From positions 1 through 44,119 of the forward strand of contig NZ_LLXX01000025.1 in assembly GCF_001440405.1 (NCBI RefSeq): a DNA stretch of 44,119 bases, given 5' to 3'. The stretch's first letter is position 1. Each line of letters opens with the position of its first letter. This DNA is from Bradyrhizobium valentinum (GTDB lineage Bacteria > Pseudomonadota > Alphaproteobacteria > Rhizobiales > Xanthobacteraceae). Shown one piece after another: positions 15,605 through 25,005 of this stretch. Under the pieces are notes generated by a model that worked only from the letters and a program-made list of their open reading frames with translations, ran no database searches and was not told the DNA's origin. The position numbers and the translations under genes were made by a program.

Positions 15605-17548
15605 TCAGCCAGCCTGTTTTACGCGCATGTACCACTCGACCAACCGGCGGACTTGCCGCTCGGTGTAGCCGCGCTCGACCATGCGCGCGACAAAGTCGTC
15701 ATGCTTCTTCTCGGTCTCGCCGTCCTTCTTCGAGCCGAAGGATATCACGGGCAGCAGATCCTCGACCTGGGAGAATATCCGCTTCTCGATCACTTCCCGG
15801 ATCTTCTCATAGCTGGTCCACGCCGGATTCTTGCCGCTGTTCTGGGCCCGCGACCGCAGCGAGAACTTCACCACCTCATTGCGGAAGTCCTTGGGATTGG
15901 CGATGCCGGCCGGCTTTTCGATCTTGGTCAGCTCCTGATTGAGCAGATCGCGATCGAGCAGTTGTCCGGTGTCGGGATCCTTGAAATCCTGATCCTCGAT
16001 CCAGGCATCGGCATAGTCGACGTAGCGATCGAACAGGTTCTGGCCGTAGTCCGAATAGGATTCGAGATAGGCCTTCTGGATCTCATGCCCGATGAATTCG
16101 GCATAGCGCGGCGCCAGTTCGGCCTTGATGAACTCGAGGTAACGCTTCTCGACCTCGTCGGGAAGCTGCTCGCGCCGGATCGCCTGCTCCAGCGTGTACA
16201 TCAGATGGACCGCGTCGGCACCGACCTCATTGGTGTCATGGTTGAAGGTCGCAGCGAGTACCTTGAATGCGAAGCGGGTCGAAGCGCCGTCCATGCCTTC
16301 ATCGACGCCGGCCGCATCCCTGTATTCCTGAACGCTGCGCGCCTTCGGATCGGATTCCTTCAGGCTTTCACCGTCGTAGATCCGCATCTTGGCGAACACG
16401 GTCGAATTCTCATGCTTGCGCAACCGCGACATCACCGAGAAGCGCGCCAGCGTTTCCAGCGTGGCCGGGGCGCACGGTGCGTTGGCCAGTTCGGAGCCCT
16501 GGATCAGCTTCTCGTAAATCTTCTGCTCTTCAGTGACGCGCAGGCAATACGGCACCTTGATGACGCAGATACGGTCGATAAAGGCTTCATTGTTCTTGTT
16601 GGCCTTGAAGCTTTGCCATTCGGCCTCGTTGGAGTGCGCGAGAACGACGCCGGTGAACGGGATCGCGCCGATGTTCTCGGTCCCGATATAGTTGCCCTCC
16701 TGCGTCGCCGTCAGCAGAGGATGCAGCATCTTGATCGGCGCCTTGAACATTTCGACGAATTCGAGAATGCCCTGGTTCGCGCGATTGAGGCCGCCCGAAT
16801 AGCTGTAGGCGTCGGGATCGTTCTGGGCGAAGGTCTCCAGCTTGCGGATGTCGACCTTGCCGACCAGTGACGAGATGTCCTGGTTGTTTTCGTCGCCGGG
16901 CTCGGTCTTTGCGACCGCGATCTGGCGCAACCGCGACGGCTGGATCTTGGCGACGCGAAATTGCGAAATGTCGCCGCCGAAGGATTCGAGGCGCTTATAG
17001 CACCACGGGCTCATCAGTCCGCTGAGGCGGCGGCGCGGAATGCCGTACTTCTCCTCGAGCATCGGCCCGAGCGAATCCGGATCGAACAGGCCGAGCGGGC
17101 TTTCGAACACGGGACTGAGTTCATCGCCCGCCTTCAGCACGTAGATCGGATGCACTTCCATCAACGACTTGAGGCGCTCGGCAAGCGATGACTTTCCGCC
17201 ACCGACTGGGCCAAGCAGATAGAGTATCTGCTTGCGCTCTTCGAGACCCTGAGCCGCATGGCGGAAGAACCCGACGAGGCGCTCGATCGTGTCTTCCATG
17301 CCATAGAAGCCGGCGAAGGCCGGATAGAGCCGCATCGTGCGGTTCAAGAAGATACGGCCAAGGCGAGGGTCCTTGGCCGTGTCAATCATCTGGGGCTCAC
17401 CGATGGCAGCTAGCAATCGTTCGGCTGCATTGGCATATCGCATCGGATCGCTTCGACACGAGTCCAGATATTCCGCCATCGACATATCGGTCTGGCTTCG
17501 TGCTTCGAAGGACCGGGCGAAAGCATTGAACAGAGAATCGTTGTACAT
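15605..17548 (-). CDS. prkA: PrkA family serine protein kinase (YeaG homologue)
   Basis: A protein of 647 residues, close to E. coli YeaG. An AAA-like N-terminal domain carries the Walker A GPVGGGKS at 113-120, within the conserved HAAQGLEERKQILYLLGPVG block. A C-terminal PrkA kinase domain follows. The frame is open 7 codons further to 17569, but the ATG at 17548 has GGAGAG at the right distance and gives the family N-terminus. Known roles of the family are a Ser/Thr kinase in Bacillus sporulation and YeaG in adaptation to prolonged nitrogen starvation in E. coli. It is first in the operon with yeaH and spoVR. A sigma-54-like element and a dyad lie upstream. Confidence 0.95.
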   Translation of the reverse strand: MYNDSLFNAFARSFEARSQTDMSMAEYLDSCRSDPMRYANAAERLLAAIGEPQMIDTAKDPRLGRIFLNRTMRLYPAFAGFYGMEDTIERLVGFFRHAAQGLEERKQILYLLGPVGGGKSSLAERLKSLMEVHPIYVLKAGDELSPVFESPLGLFDPDSLGPMLEEKYGIPRRRLSGLMSPWCYKRLESFGGDISQFRVAKIQPSRLRQIAVAKTEPGDENNQDISSLVGKVDIRKLETFAQNDPDAYSYSGGLNRANQGILEFVEMFKAPIKMLHPLLTATQEGNYIGTENIGAIPFTGVVLAHSNEAEWQSFKANKNNEAFIDRICVIKVPYCLRVTEEQKIYEKLIQGSELANAPCAPATLETLARFSVMSRLRKHENSTVFAKMRIYDGESLKESDPKARSVQEYRDAAGVDEGMDGASTRFAFKVLAATFNHDTNEVGADAVHLMYTLEQAIRREQLPDEVEKRYLEFIKAELAPRYAEFIGHEIQKAYLESYSDYGQNLFDRYVDYADAWIEDQDFKDPDTGQLLDRDLLNQELTKIEKPAGIANPKDFRNEVVKFSLRSRAQNSGKNPAWTSYEKIREVIEKRIFSQVEDLLPVISFGSKKDGETEKKHDDFVARMVERGYTERQVRRLVEWYMRVKQAG

Positions 17549-17683
17549 GATCCGTCTCTCCATGGTCACCTGTAAATGCCGGACGCACCACTAGAGTTCC
17601 AGTGTCGGAGCGTCACAGCTTCCGTTCGCGAATCACAATCAGCACATGCACTGATTGGACACGCGAGCGACTTCACAATGCAA

Positions 17684-17699
17684 TGCAATAGTCGTGCTA
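17684..17699 (-). promoter_or_regulatory. Sigma-54-like -24/-12 element upstream of prkA
   Basis: Read on the minus strand this is TAGCACGACTATTGCA. The sigma-54 consensus is TGGCACG-N4-TTGCA. The -12 TTGCA and the GCACG of the -24 box match with correct spacing. The single departure (AG for GG) falls at a normally invariant position and weakens the call. It would give a leader of about 125 bases before the prkA start. Confidence 0.35.
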
Positions 17700-17740
17700 A
17701 GGGCCTTCACCTCGTAAAGATACGGTGCCATTTCGCCAGC

Positions 17741-17759
17741 GTTGTAGCCGTGCTGCAAC
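17741..17759. promoter_or_regulatory. Dyad upstream of the sigma-54-like element
   Basis: GTTGTAGC-CGT-GCTGCAAC is an inverted repeat matching at seven of eight positions per arm. It lies about 75 bases upstream of the start site expected from the sigma-54-like element, where enhancer-binding activators usually sit. It does not match the NtrC or NifA consensus closely, so the binding protein is unknown. Confidence 0.3.
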
Positions 17760-18051
17760 ATTTTCACCGGGCAACTACTGAGTAGCATGTAGGGGATTTT
17801 TCGGGGAATCCGAGTAGGGGCGCGCCTCCAATCTGCGTCGGGGCTGGCTAGCCCGAGGCGGCAAAGGCAGCAATCCGGGGCTCTGAACCGGGGATAAACG
17901 CCGCCTTTATCGCGCATTCAGGCCCTTGAGCGGGCCGCGCTGACGCAAAATGGCCAAATATCCGTCAGGGCAGCGGCAGACTGCGCGTTTGAACGCACCC
18001 GGCGCCACCTGCAACTAAAGTTACATGCCGCGCGTTTAATCCGAGTCTGCC

Positions 18052-18654
18052 ATGAAATCTGTCTGGATCGTCGCCGCCATTGCCTCCGTCGTCGGAGCCA
18101 ATGCCTGCCACGCCGAGGGCATCGACAAAGCCAAAACCACCGCCTTCGATGCCCGAATGTTCGGCGGCCCGCTCAGCCAAAAGACCTATGCCTGCTTCGT
18201 GCGTCGTTATGACGCCAACCACCTTGCACAGCATCCGAAGCAGAAAGTCAGCACGATGAAGCTGCTGGTGACGGCGGAGGACGCGCCGGAAGACAAGACC
18301 GTCAATTATTCGTTCCGCCTCGGCTTCAAATATCGCCACCGCGCGGGCAATTTCGATTCCAGCGGCTACTGCAGTCACATTGTCGCCGAAAACACCGGTG
18401 GCGAAATTCGGCTAGGCTGCAGCATCGATTGCGAAGGCGGCGGCATTGAAGTGGCGATGAAGGGCGACAAATCCGCGCTGATCCGGCTGGAGCGGATCAG
18501 GATCTGGGAGCGCAACAAGGCCGACGAGGATGCCAGCAATGATCTGGTTGCCGGCGCCGACGACAAGATCTTCCGCGTCGACCGCGCGGACTTGCGCGAA
18601 TGCGCCGAGCTTGTGACCGATCGCAAGAAGCTTGCCGCACTCAGGCGCAAGTGA
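18052..18654 (+). CDS. Hypothetical exported protein
   Basis: A protein of 200 residues. It starts MKSVWIVAAIASVVGANACHA, a clear Sec signal peptide with likely cleavage after CHA, so the mature protein should be periplasmic. Mature cysteines lie in TYACFVRRYD, SGYCSHI and RLGCSIDCEGGG, plus one near the end (LRECAEL), and could form disulfides. No known family is recognised. It is followed after 41 bases by the DsrE-like gene on the same strand, and the two probably share a transcript. No strong Shine-Dalgarno is seen; the start is chosen because it gives the signal peptide. Confidence 0.75.
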   Translation: MKSVWIVAAIASVVGANACHAEGIDKAKTTAFDARMFGGPLSQKTYACFVRRYDANHLAQHPKQKVSTMKLLVTAEDAPEDKTVNYSFRLGFKYRHRAGNFDSSGYCSHIVAENTGGEIRLGCSIDCEGGGIEVAMKGDKSALIRLERIRIWERNKADEDASNDLVAGADDKIFRVDRADLRECAELVTDRKKLAALRRK

Positions 18655-18655
18655 G

Positions 18656-18681
18656 CCACACTATTCAGCCACACTATTCAG
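18656..18681 (+). repeat. Perfect tandem duplication of a 13-base unit
   Basis: CCACACTATTCAG occurs twice head to tail (18656-18668 and 18669-18681) between the stop of the exported-protein gene and the Shine-Dalgarno of the DsrE-like gene. It looks like a recent slippage duplication and would lengthen the spacer without touching either reading frame. Confidence 0.9.
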
Positions 18682-18695
18682 CCTGGGAGAACGCC

Positions 18696-19136
18696 ATGCA
18701 TCGACGCAATATCCTGTGGGGCGCGATTTCGGCGCTCAGTGCAGCACTTGCCGCCTCTCGCGCCAGCGCGGCAGCGCCTCCGGCAAAATTGAAAGTGGTC
18801 TATCACCTCAACGACCTCGACAGGGTCAGCTTCGTCCTCGGCAACATCCAGAACCATCTCGACGGCGTCGGCGGTCCCGACCATGTCACGATCGCGCTGG
18901 TGGTGCACGGCCAGGCGTTGCGGGCGTTTCATTCGGCTTCCGCCAATCCCGATCTTTCCCGGCGCGTCGGTCAATTCTCCAAAGCCGGCCTGGAGTTCGC
19001 CGCCTGCGGCAACACCATGAAGTCGCAGAATGTCACGCTGAAGGATTTGCTGCCGGGCTTCATTGCTGCCGACAAGGGCGGCGTGGTGCGAATCGCCGAG
19101 TTGCAATCGCAGGGCTATCTTTACCTGCGGCCTTGA
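18696..19136 (+). CDS. DsrE-family exported protein
   Basis: A protein of 146 residues. The N-terminus MHRRNILWGAISALSAALAA has a twin arginine followed by hydrophobic residues, so it may be a Tat or a Sec signal, with cleavage after ASA. The mature part (LKVVYHLNDLDRVSFVLGNI, then GPDHVTIALVVHG) matches the DsrE/DsrF-like fold seen in many small periplasmic proteins. One cysteine lies in FAACGNTM, at a position where DsrE-like proteins can carry a sulfur-binding cysteine. The ATG at 18696 has GGGAGA 6-11 bases upstream. The gene ends just before a strong hairpin. A sulfur-transfer role is possible but unproven. Confidence 0.82.
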   Translation: MHRRNILWGAISALSAALAASRASAAAPPAKLKVVYHLNDLDRVSFVLGNIQNHLDGVGGPDHVTIALVVHGQALRAFHSASANPDLSRRVGQFSKAGLEFAACGNTMKSQNVTLKDLLPGFIAADKGGVVRIAELQSQGYLYLRP

Positions 19137-19145
19137 GGCCCTCCC

Positions 19146-19172
19146 GATCGACGTGAACATTTCACGTCGATC
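19146..19172. terminator. Bidirectional hairpin terminator
   Basis: GATCGACGTGAA and TTCACGTCGATC form a perfect 12-bp stem around a 3-base loop, 9 bases after the DsrE-like stop. On the plus strand it is followed by CCCTCATTT, a weak T tract. It sits between this gene and the minus-strand remnant that ends at 19175, so it may serve both directions. Confidence 0.75.
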
Positions 19173-19174
19173 CC

Positions 19175-19376
19175 TCATTTGAGCGACCTGGTCGCCGTAC
19201 TTTCGCCCGCTCCCACGCCGACATGCGGGTCGTGTCCCCCTGCAACCGCTCGCGGAATGCTTTGCGCAAGAACCCTCAAATGCACGCCGATGCCGGCCGC
19301 TTCTGCCGTGGCCGAGCCAAGGACGATCAGGCCGCACAAAGCGCGAAGCAGCCCGGGGCGGGAAACGACGGCGCAT
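19175..19376 (-). pseudogene. Probable frameshifted small secreted-protein gene
   Basis: On the minus strand an ATG at 19376 has a good Shine-Dalgarno (GAAGGGG, 7-base spacing) and opens MRRRFPP. In this frame the sequence then loses signal-peptide character. In the next frame it reads PGLLRALCGLIVLGSATAEA, then AGIGVHLRVLAQSIPRAVAGG, and stops at 19175. Removing one C from the CCCGCCCCGGG tract joins both parts into a 66-residue protein with a textbook signal peptide. The segment length (202 bases) is one more than a multiple of three, as expected for a single-base insertion. The gene ends at a terminator hairpin. A sequencing error, or an intact gene using another start, cannot be excluded. 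The family is not recognised. Confidence 0.4.
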
Positions 19377-19630
19377 CACGGACCCCTTCACGACTTCGTG
19401 CTTGCGCCCGTTGGCGTCGCCATTCCGAAATCCGGTTCGAGCGATCCGGCAGTATCAAGCAAGCCCGGCAAGACCAGCCATTTTCGGGATCGAACCGGTG
19501 CTAATGGCGTTATCGTCCCGGCCAGCCTCATTCCATCCGGCTGCGCGCCCAACCAAATATTGACTTTCCGGCCCTGCCCCCGAAAGCTGCCGGAAACCCA
19601 GAAATCGACCGATCGAACAGAACAGGCATC

Positions 19631-22477
19631 ATGAATCCCGTCAAAGCACTCGAAAACCACGGCCAGGCGGTCTGGCTGGACTTCCTCGCCCGCGGCTTCG
19701 TCGCCAAGGGCGACCTCAAGGCGCTGATCGACACCGACGGCGTCAAAGGCGTGACGTCGAACCCCTCGATTTTCGAAAAGGCGATCGGCAGTTCGGACGA
19801 ATATGACCGCGCGATCGGCCACGCCCTGCAAGGCGGCGACCGGCCCGTCGCGGACCTGTTCGAGACGCTCGCCGTCGAGGACATCCAGAACGCCGCCGAC
19901 GTGCTGCGCCCGGTTTACGACCGCTTGAACGGCGGCGACGGTTTCGTCAGCCTCGAGGTCTCGCCCTATCTGGCGATGGACGCCAAGGGGACCATCGCGG
20001 AAGCCGAACGGCTCTGGAAGGACGTCAAGCGGCAGAATTTGATGGTGAAGGTACCGGCCACGCCGGAGGGCCTGCCCGCGATCGAACATCTGATCGGCGA
20101 AGGCATCAGCATCAACATCACGCTGCTGTTCTCGCAAGACGTCTACCGTGAGGTGGCGGAGGCCTATATCGCCGGCCTTGAAAAATACGTCGCCGAGGGC
20201 GGCGATCCCGCGCCTGTCGCCAGCGTCGCGTCTTTCTTCGTCAGCCGCATCGATACCGCGGTCGACAAGCAGCTCGACGAGAAGATCGCAAAAGCCAATG
20301 ACCCCAGCGAGAAGGAGCGGCTCAGCGCGCTGAAGGGCAAGGTCGCCATCGCCAACGCCAAGCTTGCCTATCAGGACTACAAGCGGCTGTTCGCAGGGCC
20401 CCGCTGGGAAAAGCTCGCGGCCAAGGGCGCCAAGCCGCAGCGGCTGTTGTGGGCATCCACCGGCACCAAGAACAAGGACTACAGCGATGTGCTGTATGTC
20501 GAGGAGTTGATCGGCCCCAACACCGTCAACACCATGCCGCCGGCCACGCTCGATGCATTCCGCGACCATGGCAAAATGAGGGACAGCCTCGAGGAGAATA
20601 TCGAGGACGCAAGGCGTCTGCTGGAAGAGCTCGAAAAATCCGGCATCTCGCTCGACGCCATCACCACCGAGCTGGTCAGGGACGGCGTCAAGCTGTTTGC
20701 GGATGCCGCCGACAAGCTCTACGGCGCAGTCGCGCAGAAGCGTGCGACCTCGCTTATAGGCGGCATCGACCGGCAGCAACTCTCGCTTGGCGAGGGTATC
20801 GGGAAGGCCGTCGAGAAAACCACCGAGGACTGGCGCGCTTCCGCCAGGATCCGCCGCCTGTGGCAAAAGGACAAATCGATCTGGACCAATGACGACGAGA
20901 ACAAATGGCTGGGCTGGCTGAACAGCCCGGCCGCCGCAGATATCGGCAATTACGAGGATTTTGCCCAGCGCGTGAAGGGGCAGAATTTCAGCGACGCCGT
21001 CGTGCTCGGCATGGGCGGATCGAGCCTCGGGCCGGAGGTACTGGCGGAAACCTTTGCCAAGAAATCCGGTTTCCCGAAGTTGCATGTGCTGGATTCCACC
21101 GATCCCGCGCAGGTGCGCGCGATGGAGGATACGGTCGATCTCGCCCGCACGCTGTTCATTGTCTCCAGCAAATCGGGCGGCACCACCGAGCCGAACGTGA
21201 TGAAGGATTACTTCTTCGATCGCGTCTCCAAGACCATCGGTGAGCACAAGGCCGGTCATCGCTTCATCGCGGTCACCGATCCCGGCTCGTCGCTGGAGAA
21301 GACGGCGATCAGCCAAGGCTTTGCCCGCATCTTCCATGGCGATCCCACGATCGGCGGACGCTATTCCGTGCTGTCGCCGTTCGGACTGGTGCCGGCGGCT
21401 GCCGCCGGTATCGACGTTCGCACCCTGCTCACCCACACACTGGCGATGGTGCGCTCCTGCGGCGCCGACGTGCCGCCGCATGAAAACCCGGGCGTGCAGC
21501 TTGGGCTGGCGATGGGACTCGCCGGCCTCGAAGGCCGCGACAAGGTAACGATTACCTCGTCGGAGAAGGTCGCCGATTTCGGTGCCTGGGCCGAACAACT
21601 GATTGCCGAATCCACCGGCAAGGAGGGCAAGGGCCTGATCCCGATCGACGGCGAGCCTCTCGGCGATCCGTCGCTCTATGGCAACGACCGCTTCTTCATC
21701 GACATCCGGACCGAAGGCGAAGACGATGCCTCGCATGACGACAGGCTCAAAGCGCTCGAGGCGGCCGGACATCCCGTCGCCCGGATCGTCATGAAGTCGA
21801 TCGACCATATCGGTCAGGAGTTTTTCCGGTTCGAGATGGCTACCGCCGTGGCGGGCGCGATGCTCGGCATCAATCCGTTCAACCAGCCGGACGTGGAAGC
21901 GGCCAAGATCAAGACCCGCGAACTAACCGGCGCGTTTGAGAAGACCGGCTCGCTGCCTGCGGAAACGCCGGTGGTCTCGACCGACGAGGCCGATCTCTAC
22001 ACCGATGAGCACAACGCGGCCGAGCTGCGCAAGGCCGGCGCCGACGGCACGCTCGGCTCCTGGATCAAAGCGCATCTTTCGCGCTCGGACAGCGGCGATT
22101 ACGTCGCCCTGCTCGCCTATATCGCACGCAATCCCGGCACGATCGGCTCGCTGCAAAAAATGCGGCTTGCGGTGCGCGACAAGCATCATCTCGCGACCTG
22201 CGCCGAATTTGGCCCGCGTTTCCTGCACTCCACCGGCCAGGCCTACAAGGGCGGTCCCGACAGCGGCGTGTTCCTGCAGATCACGGCCGACGATGCCGAG
22301 GATCTGCCGGTGCCGGGCCAGACGGCGAGTTTTGGTATCATCAAGGCGGCGCAGGCGCGCGGCGATTTCGACGTGCTCACCGAACGTGGGCGGCGCGCGC
22401 TGCGCATCCATCTCAAGGGCGACCTCGGATCGGGATTGTCTGCGCTGGATGCCGCGATCACGGAAGCGCTCAGTTAG
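19631..22477 (+). CDS. tal-pgi: Bifunctional transaldolase / glucose-6-phosphate isomerase
   Basis: A fusion of 948 residues, normal for this alphaproteobacterial bifunctional enzyme. The transaldolase part (about 1-365) opens with [20 protein letters not shown], shows [13 protein letters not shown], and has the Schiff-base lysine in [10 protein letters not shown] (Lys140). The isomerase part (about 385-948) shows [16 protein letters not shown] sugar-phosphate binding ([12 protein letters not shown]), [11 protein letters not shown], and the [10 protein letters not shown] catalytic segment. It links fructose-6-phosphate, glucose-6-phosphate and the non-oxidative pentose phosphate reactions in one protein. 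It heads a six-gene block and gnd follows after 11 bases. The 250 bases upstream hold TTGACT near 19559 but no convincing -10 box. Confidence 0.97.
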   Translation: MNPVKALENHGQAVWLDFLARGFVAKGDLKALIDTDGVKGVTSNPSIFEKAIGSSDEYDRAIGHALQGGDRPVADLFETLAVEDIQNAADVLRPVYDRLNGGDGFVSLEVSPYLAMDAKGTIAEAERLWKDVKRQNLMVKVPATPEGLPAIEHLIGEGISINITLLFSQDVYREVAEAYIAGLEKYVAEGGDPAPVASVASFFVSRIDTAVDKQLDEKIAKANDPSEKERLSALKGKVAIANAKLAYQDYKRLFAGPRWEKLAAKGAKPQRLLWASTGTKNKDYSDVLYVEELIGPNTVNTMPPATLDAFRDHGKMRDSLEENIEDARRLLEELEKSGISLDAITTELVRDGVKLFADAADKLYGAVAQKRATSLIGGIDRQQLSLGEGIGKAVEKTTEDWRASARIRRLWQKDKSIWTNDDENKWLGWLNSPAAADIGNYEDFAQRVKGQNFSDAVVLGMGGSSLGPEVLAETFAKKSGFPKLHVLDSTDPAQVRAMEDTVDLARTLFIVSSKSGGTTEPNVMKDYFFDRVSKTIGEHKAGHRFIAVTDPGSSLEKTAISQGFARIFHGDPTIGGRYSVLSPFGLVPAAAAGIDVRTLLTHTLAMVRSCGADVPPHENPGVQLGLAMGLAGLEGRDKVTITSSEKVADFGAWAEQLIAESTGKEGKGLIPIDGEPLGDPSLYGNDRFFIDIRTEGEDDASHDDRLKALEAAGHPVARIVMKSIDHIGQEFFRFEMATAVAGAMLGINPFNQPDVEAAKIKTRELTGAFEKTGSLPAETPVVSTDEADLYTDEHNAAELRKAGADGTLGSWIKAHLSRSDSGDYVALLAYIARNPGTIGSLQKMRLAVRDKHHLATCAEFGPRFLHSTGQAYKGGPDSGVFLQITADDAEDLPVPGQTASFGIIKAAQARGDFDVLTERGRRALRIHLKGDLGSGLSALDAAITEALS

Positions 22478-22488
22478 GAAGTCAGGCT

Positions 22489-23484
22489 ATGCAACTCGGC
22501 ATGATCGGCCTCGGCCGGATGGGCGGCAACATCGTCCGCCGGCTGATGAGGAACGGCCACACCGCCGTGGTCTATGACAGGGACGCCAAGGCGGTCGCCA
22601 CGCTTGCGGCGGAAGGTGCAGCGGCTGCGAATTCGCTGGAAGATTTCGTGGCGAAACTCGAAAAGCCGCGTATCGCCTGGGTGATGCTGCCGGCAGGCCC
22701 GATTACCGAGGCGACCATCGAGGCGCTGGCAAAGCTGATGCAAGCCGGCGACGTCATCATCGATGGCGGCAATACGTTCTGGCAGGACGACGTCCGACGT
22801 GGGGCGGCGTTGAAAGCAAAAGGGCTGCACTACCTCGATGTCGGCACCAGCGGCGGCGTCTGGGGCATCGAGCGCGGCTATTGCATGATGATCGGCGGCG
22901 ACAAGCCGGTGGTCGACCGGCTCGATCCCATCTTCAAGACTTTGGCTCCGGGCGTTGGCGATATCCCGCGCACGTCCGGACGTGAAGGCCGCGACCTGCG
23001 CGTTGAGCAGGGCTACATCCACGCCGGTCCATCCGGCGCCGGACACTTCGTCAAGATGATCCACAACGGCATCGAATACGGCCTGATGCAGGCCTATGCC
23101 GAAGGTTTTGACATCCTGAAGAATGCCAACATCGAAGCGCTGCCGCCACAACATCGCTTCGAGTTCGATATCGCCGATATCGCCGAGGTGTGGCGGCGCG
23201 GCAGCGTGATCCCGTCCTGGCTGCTCGACCTCACCGCATCCGCGCTCGCCGAGAACCAGACGCTCGATAATTACTCCGGCTTTGTGGAGGATTCCGGCGA
23301 AGGCCGCTGGACCGTCAACGCCGCGATCGACGAAGCCGTGCCGGCGGAAGTGCTGACGGCGGCGCTCTACGCACGCTTCCGTTCGCGCAAGGATCACACC
23401 TTTGCGGAAAAGATCCTGTCCGCGATGCGGGCCGGCTTCGGCGGCCACAAGGAGCCGCCGAAAAAACCTGACACGAAGGCCTGA
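22489..23484 (+). CDS. gnd: 6-phosphogluconate dehydrogenase, decarboxylating, short NAD-type
   Basis: A protein of 331 residues, the short (YqeC/GndA-like) form rather than the approximately 470-residue E. coli type. The dinucleotide fold is [12 protein letters not shown]. The second strand ends VVYDRD, and an acidic residue there favours NAD+ over NADP+. The substrate and catalytic blocks include [12 protein letters not shown] and [14 protein letters not shown], with the lysine of the catalytic pair in VKMIHN. It oxidises and decarboxylates 6-phosphogluconate to ribulose-5-phosphate. The start has GGAAG just upstream. zwf follows after 6 bases. Cofactor preference is inferred from one region. 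Confidence 0.95.
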   Translation: MQLGMIGLGRMGGNIVRRLMRNGHTAVVYDRDAKAVATLAAEGAAAANSLEDFVAKLEKPRIAWVMLPAGPITEATIEALAKLMQAGDVIIDGGNTFWQDDVRRGAALKAKGLHYLDVGTSGGVWGIERGYCMMIGGDKPVVDRLDPIFKTLAPGVGDIPRTSGREGRDLRVEQGYIHAGPSGAGHFVKMIHNGIEYGLMQAYAEGFDILKNANIEALPPQHRFEFDIADIAEVWRRGSVIPSWLLDLTASALAENQTLDNYSGFVEDSGEGRWTVNAAIDEAVPAEVLTAALYARFRSRKDHTFAEKILSAMRAGFGGHKEPPKKPDTKA

Positions 23485-23490
23485 GCAGCC

Positions 23491-25002
23491 ATGGCAGTCG
23501 GTCAAACAGCACAGAAGAAACCCGATCCCTGCTCCTTCGTCATTTTCGGCGTGACCGGCGATCTCGCGCACCGCCTGGTCGTCCCTGCCCTCTATAACCT
23601 CGCGGCGGCCGATCTGTTACCGGACAACTTCTGCGTGGTCGGTATCACGCGCGAAGGGATGGCGAGCGACGCGCTTCGCGACAATCTGATGAAAGGCCTG
23701 CGAGAGTTTGCGACCCGCCCAGTGGACGATAAGATCGCGCGGCGCCTGCTCGAATGCGTCACCTGCATCGAGGCCGACCCAAAGCGTCCAACGTCGTTCG
23801 ATGCAATGAGCAAGCAGCTCGGCGAACTTGAAGCTGCGCGAAACACCGGTGGCAACAGGCTGTTCTATCTGGCGACCCCGCCCAACGCATTCCTGCCGAT
23901 CAGCCGCGAGCTTGGCCGCACCGGCATGCTCGCCGAGAACGGCGCGTGGCGGCGGCTGGTGGTGGAAAAACCGTTCGGCACCGATCTCGCCTCCGCAAAG
24001 GCGTTGAACGGCGAATTGCTCAAACTCGTCGATGAGCACGAGATCTACCGGATCGATCACTATCTCGGCAAGGAGACGGTGCAGAACATTCTGGTGCTGC
24101 GCTTCGCCAACGGGATGTTCGAGCCTATCTGGAACCGCAACCACATCGACCACGTACAAATCACGGTCAACGAACAGCTCGGCGTCGGTCATCGCGGCAG
24201 CTTCTACGACCAGACCGGCGCGCTGCGCGACATGGTGCCGAACCATCTGTTCCAGCTTTTATCGCTGGTCGCGATGGAGCCGCCGATCCGATTCGACGCG
24301 CATTCGGTGCGCACGGAAAAGGCCGACGTGCTCGCCGCGATCCAGGCCCAGAGCGAGACCGAGGCGTTGCGCAATTCGGTGCGCGGCCAGTATCTGGCTG
24401 GCCGGATCGGAAATACCGAAATCGCGGACTATCGCAACATTGAAGATGTCACATCCGGCAGCACGACCGAAACCTATGTGGCGCTGAAGCTGGTCATCGA
24501 CAACTGGCGCTGGGCCGGCGTTCCCTTTTACCTGCGCACCGGCAAGGCGCTCGGCGTCAAGCGCACGGAAGTCGCGATCAAGTTCAAGCAGGCGCCGTTC
24601 GCGATGTTCAACTGCACGCCGGTGGAACGGCTGGCGCAAAACTACCTCGTGATTGGTGTCGCCCCCAACGAGGGCATCGCGCTGCAGTTCAACACCAAGG
24701 TACCCGGCCCCTCGATCCTGATCGACGGCGTCGAAATGAAGTTTCGCTACAAGGATTATTTCAAGGCGGAGCCCTCGACCGGCTACGAGACGTTGATCTA
24801 TGACTGCATGATCGGCGACAACATCCTGTTCCAGCGCGCCGACAGCGTCGAGGCCGGCTGGAAGGCGGTGCAACCGTTTATCGATGCCTGGAGGAAGGCG
24901 GGAGCCGACGGCTTGAAGACCTACACGGCCGGCAGCGAAGGCCCGGGGGAAGCGAACGAACTGCTGACCCGCGACGGCCGAAGCTGGCGAAAGCTCGGGT
25001 GA
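23491..25002 (+). CDS. zwf: Glucose-6-phosphate 1-dehydrogenase
   Basis: A protein of 503 residues, typical for G6PD. The coenzyme site is FGVTGDLAHRLVVPALYNL, near residue 15. The active-site signature YRIDHYLGKETVQN lies at about residue 185 and the conserved EKPFGTDL at about 155. It oxidises glucose-6-phosphate to 6-phosphogluconolactone. This feeds the Entner-Doudoroff route used by rhizobia and the oxidative pentose phosphate branch. It lies between gnd and pgl with gaps of 6 and 3 bases, clearly one operon. Confidence 0.98.
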   Translation: MAVGQTAQKKPDPCSFVIFGVTGDLAHRLVVPALYNLAAADLLPDNFCVVGITREGMASDALRDNLMKGLREFATRPVDDKIARRLLECVTCIEADPKRPTSFDAMSKQLGELEAARNTGGNRLFYLATPPNAFLPISRELGRTGMLAENGAWRRLVVEKPFGTDLASAKALNGELLKLVDEHEIYRIDHYLGKETVQNILVLRFANGMFEPIWNRNHIDHVQITVNEQLGVGHRGSFYDQTGALRDMVPNHLFQLLSLVAMEPPIRFDAHSVRTEKADVLAAIQAQSETEALRNSVRGQYLAGRIGNTEIADYRNIEDVTSGSTTETYVALKLVIDNWRWAGVPFYLRTGKALGVKRTEVAIKFKQAPFAMFNCTPVERLAQNYLVIGVAPNEGIALQFNTKVPGPSILIDGVEMKFRYKDYFKAEPSTGYETLIYDCMIGDNILFQRADSVEAGWKAVQPFIDAWRKAGADGLKTYTAGSEGPGEANELLTRDGRSWRKLG

Positions 25003-25005
25003 GCG

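Larger units (their letters stand above)
17549..18051. other. Gap holding the prkA upstream region
   Basis: These 503 bases separate the divergent prkA and the small exported-protein gene. The half next to prkA has a sigma-54-like element and a dyad, listed separately. A short palindrome CTACT-G-AGTAG lies at 17775-17785. A GC-rich imperfect hairpin (TCGGGGCT-GGCT-AGCCCGA) lies near 17838. A minus-strand open frame at 17639-17917 has no family features. I see no gene here. Confidence 0.45.

Noticed and set aside
14645..16870. 741-codon plus-strand open frame opposite prkA and yeaH
   Set aside because: It is antisense to two clear family genes. Long antisense frames are expected in high-GC DNA. 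The translation has no family features.
17639..17917. 92-codon minus-strand open frame upstream of prkA
   Set aside because: No family features, poor codon use, and it overlaps the regulatory elements proposed for prkA.
19388..21808. 806-codon minus-strand open frame opposite tal-pgi
   Set aside because: Shadow of the fusion gene; low-complexity His/Asp/Arg-rich translation typical of antisense frames.
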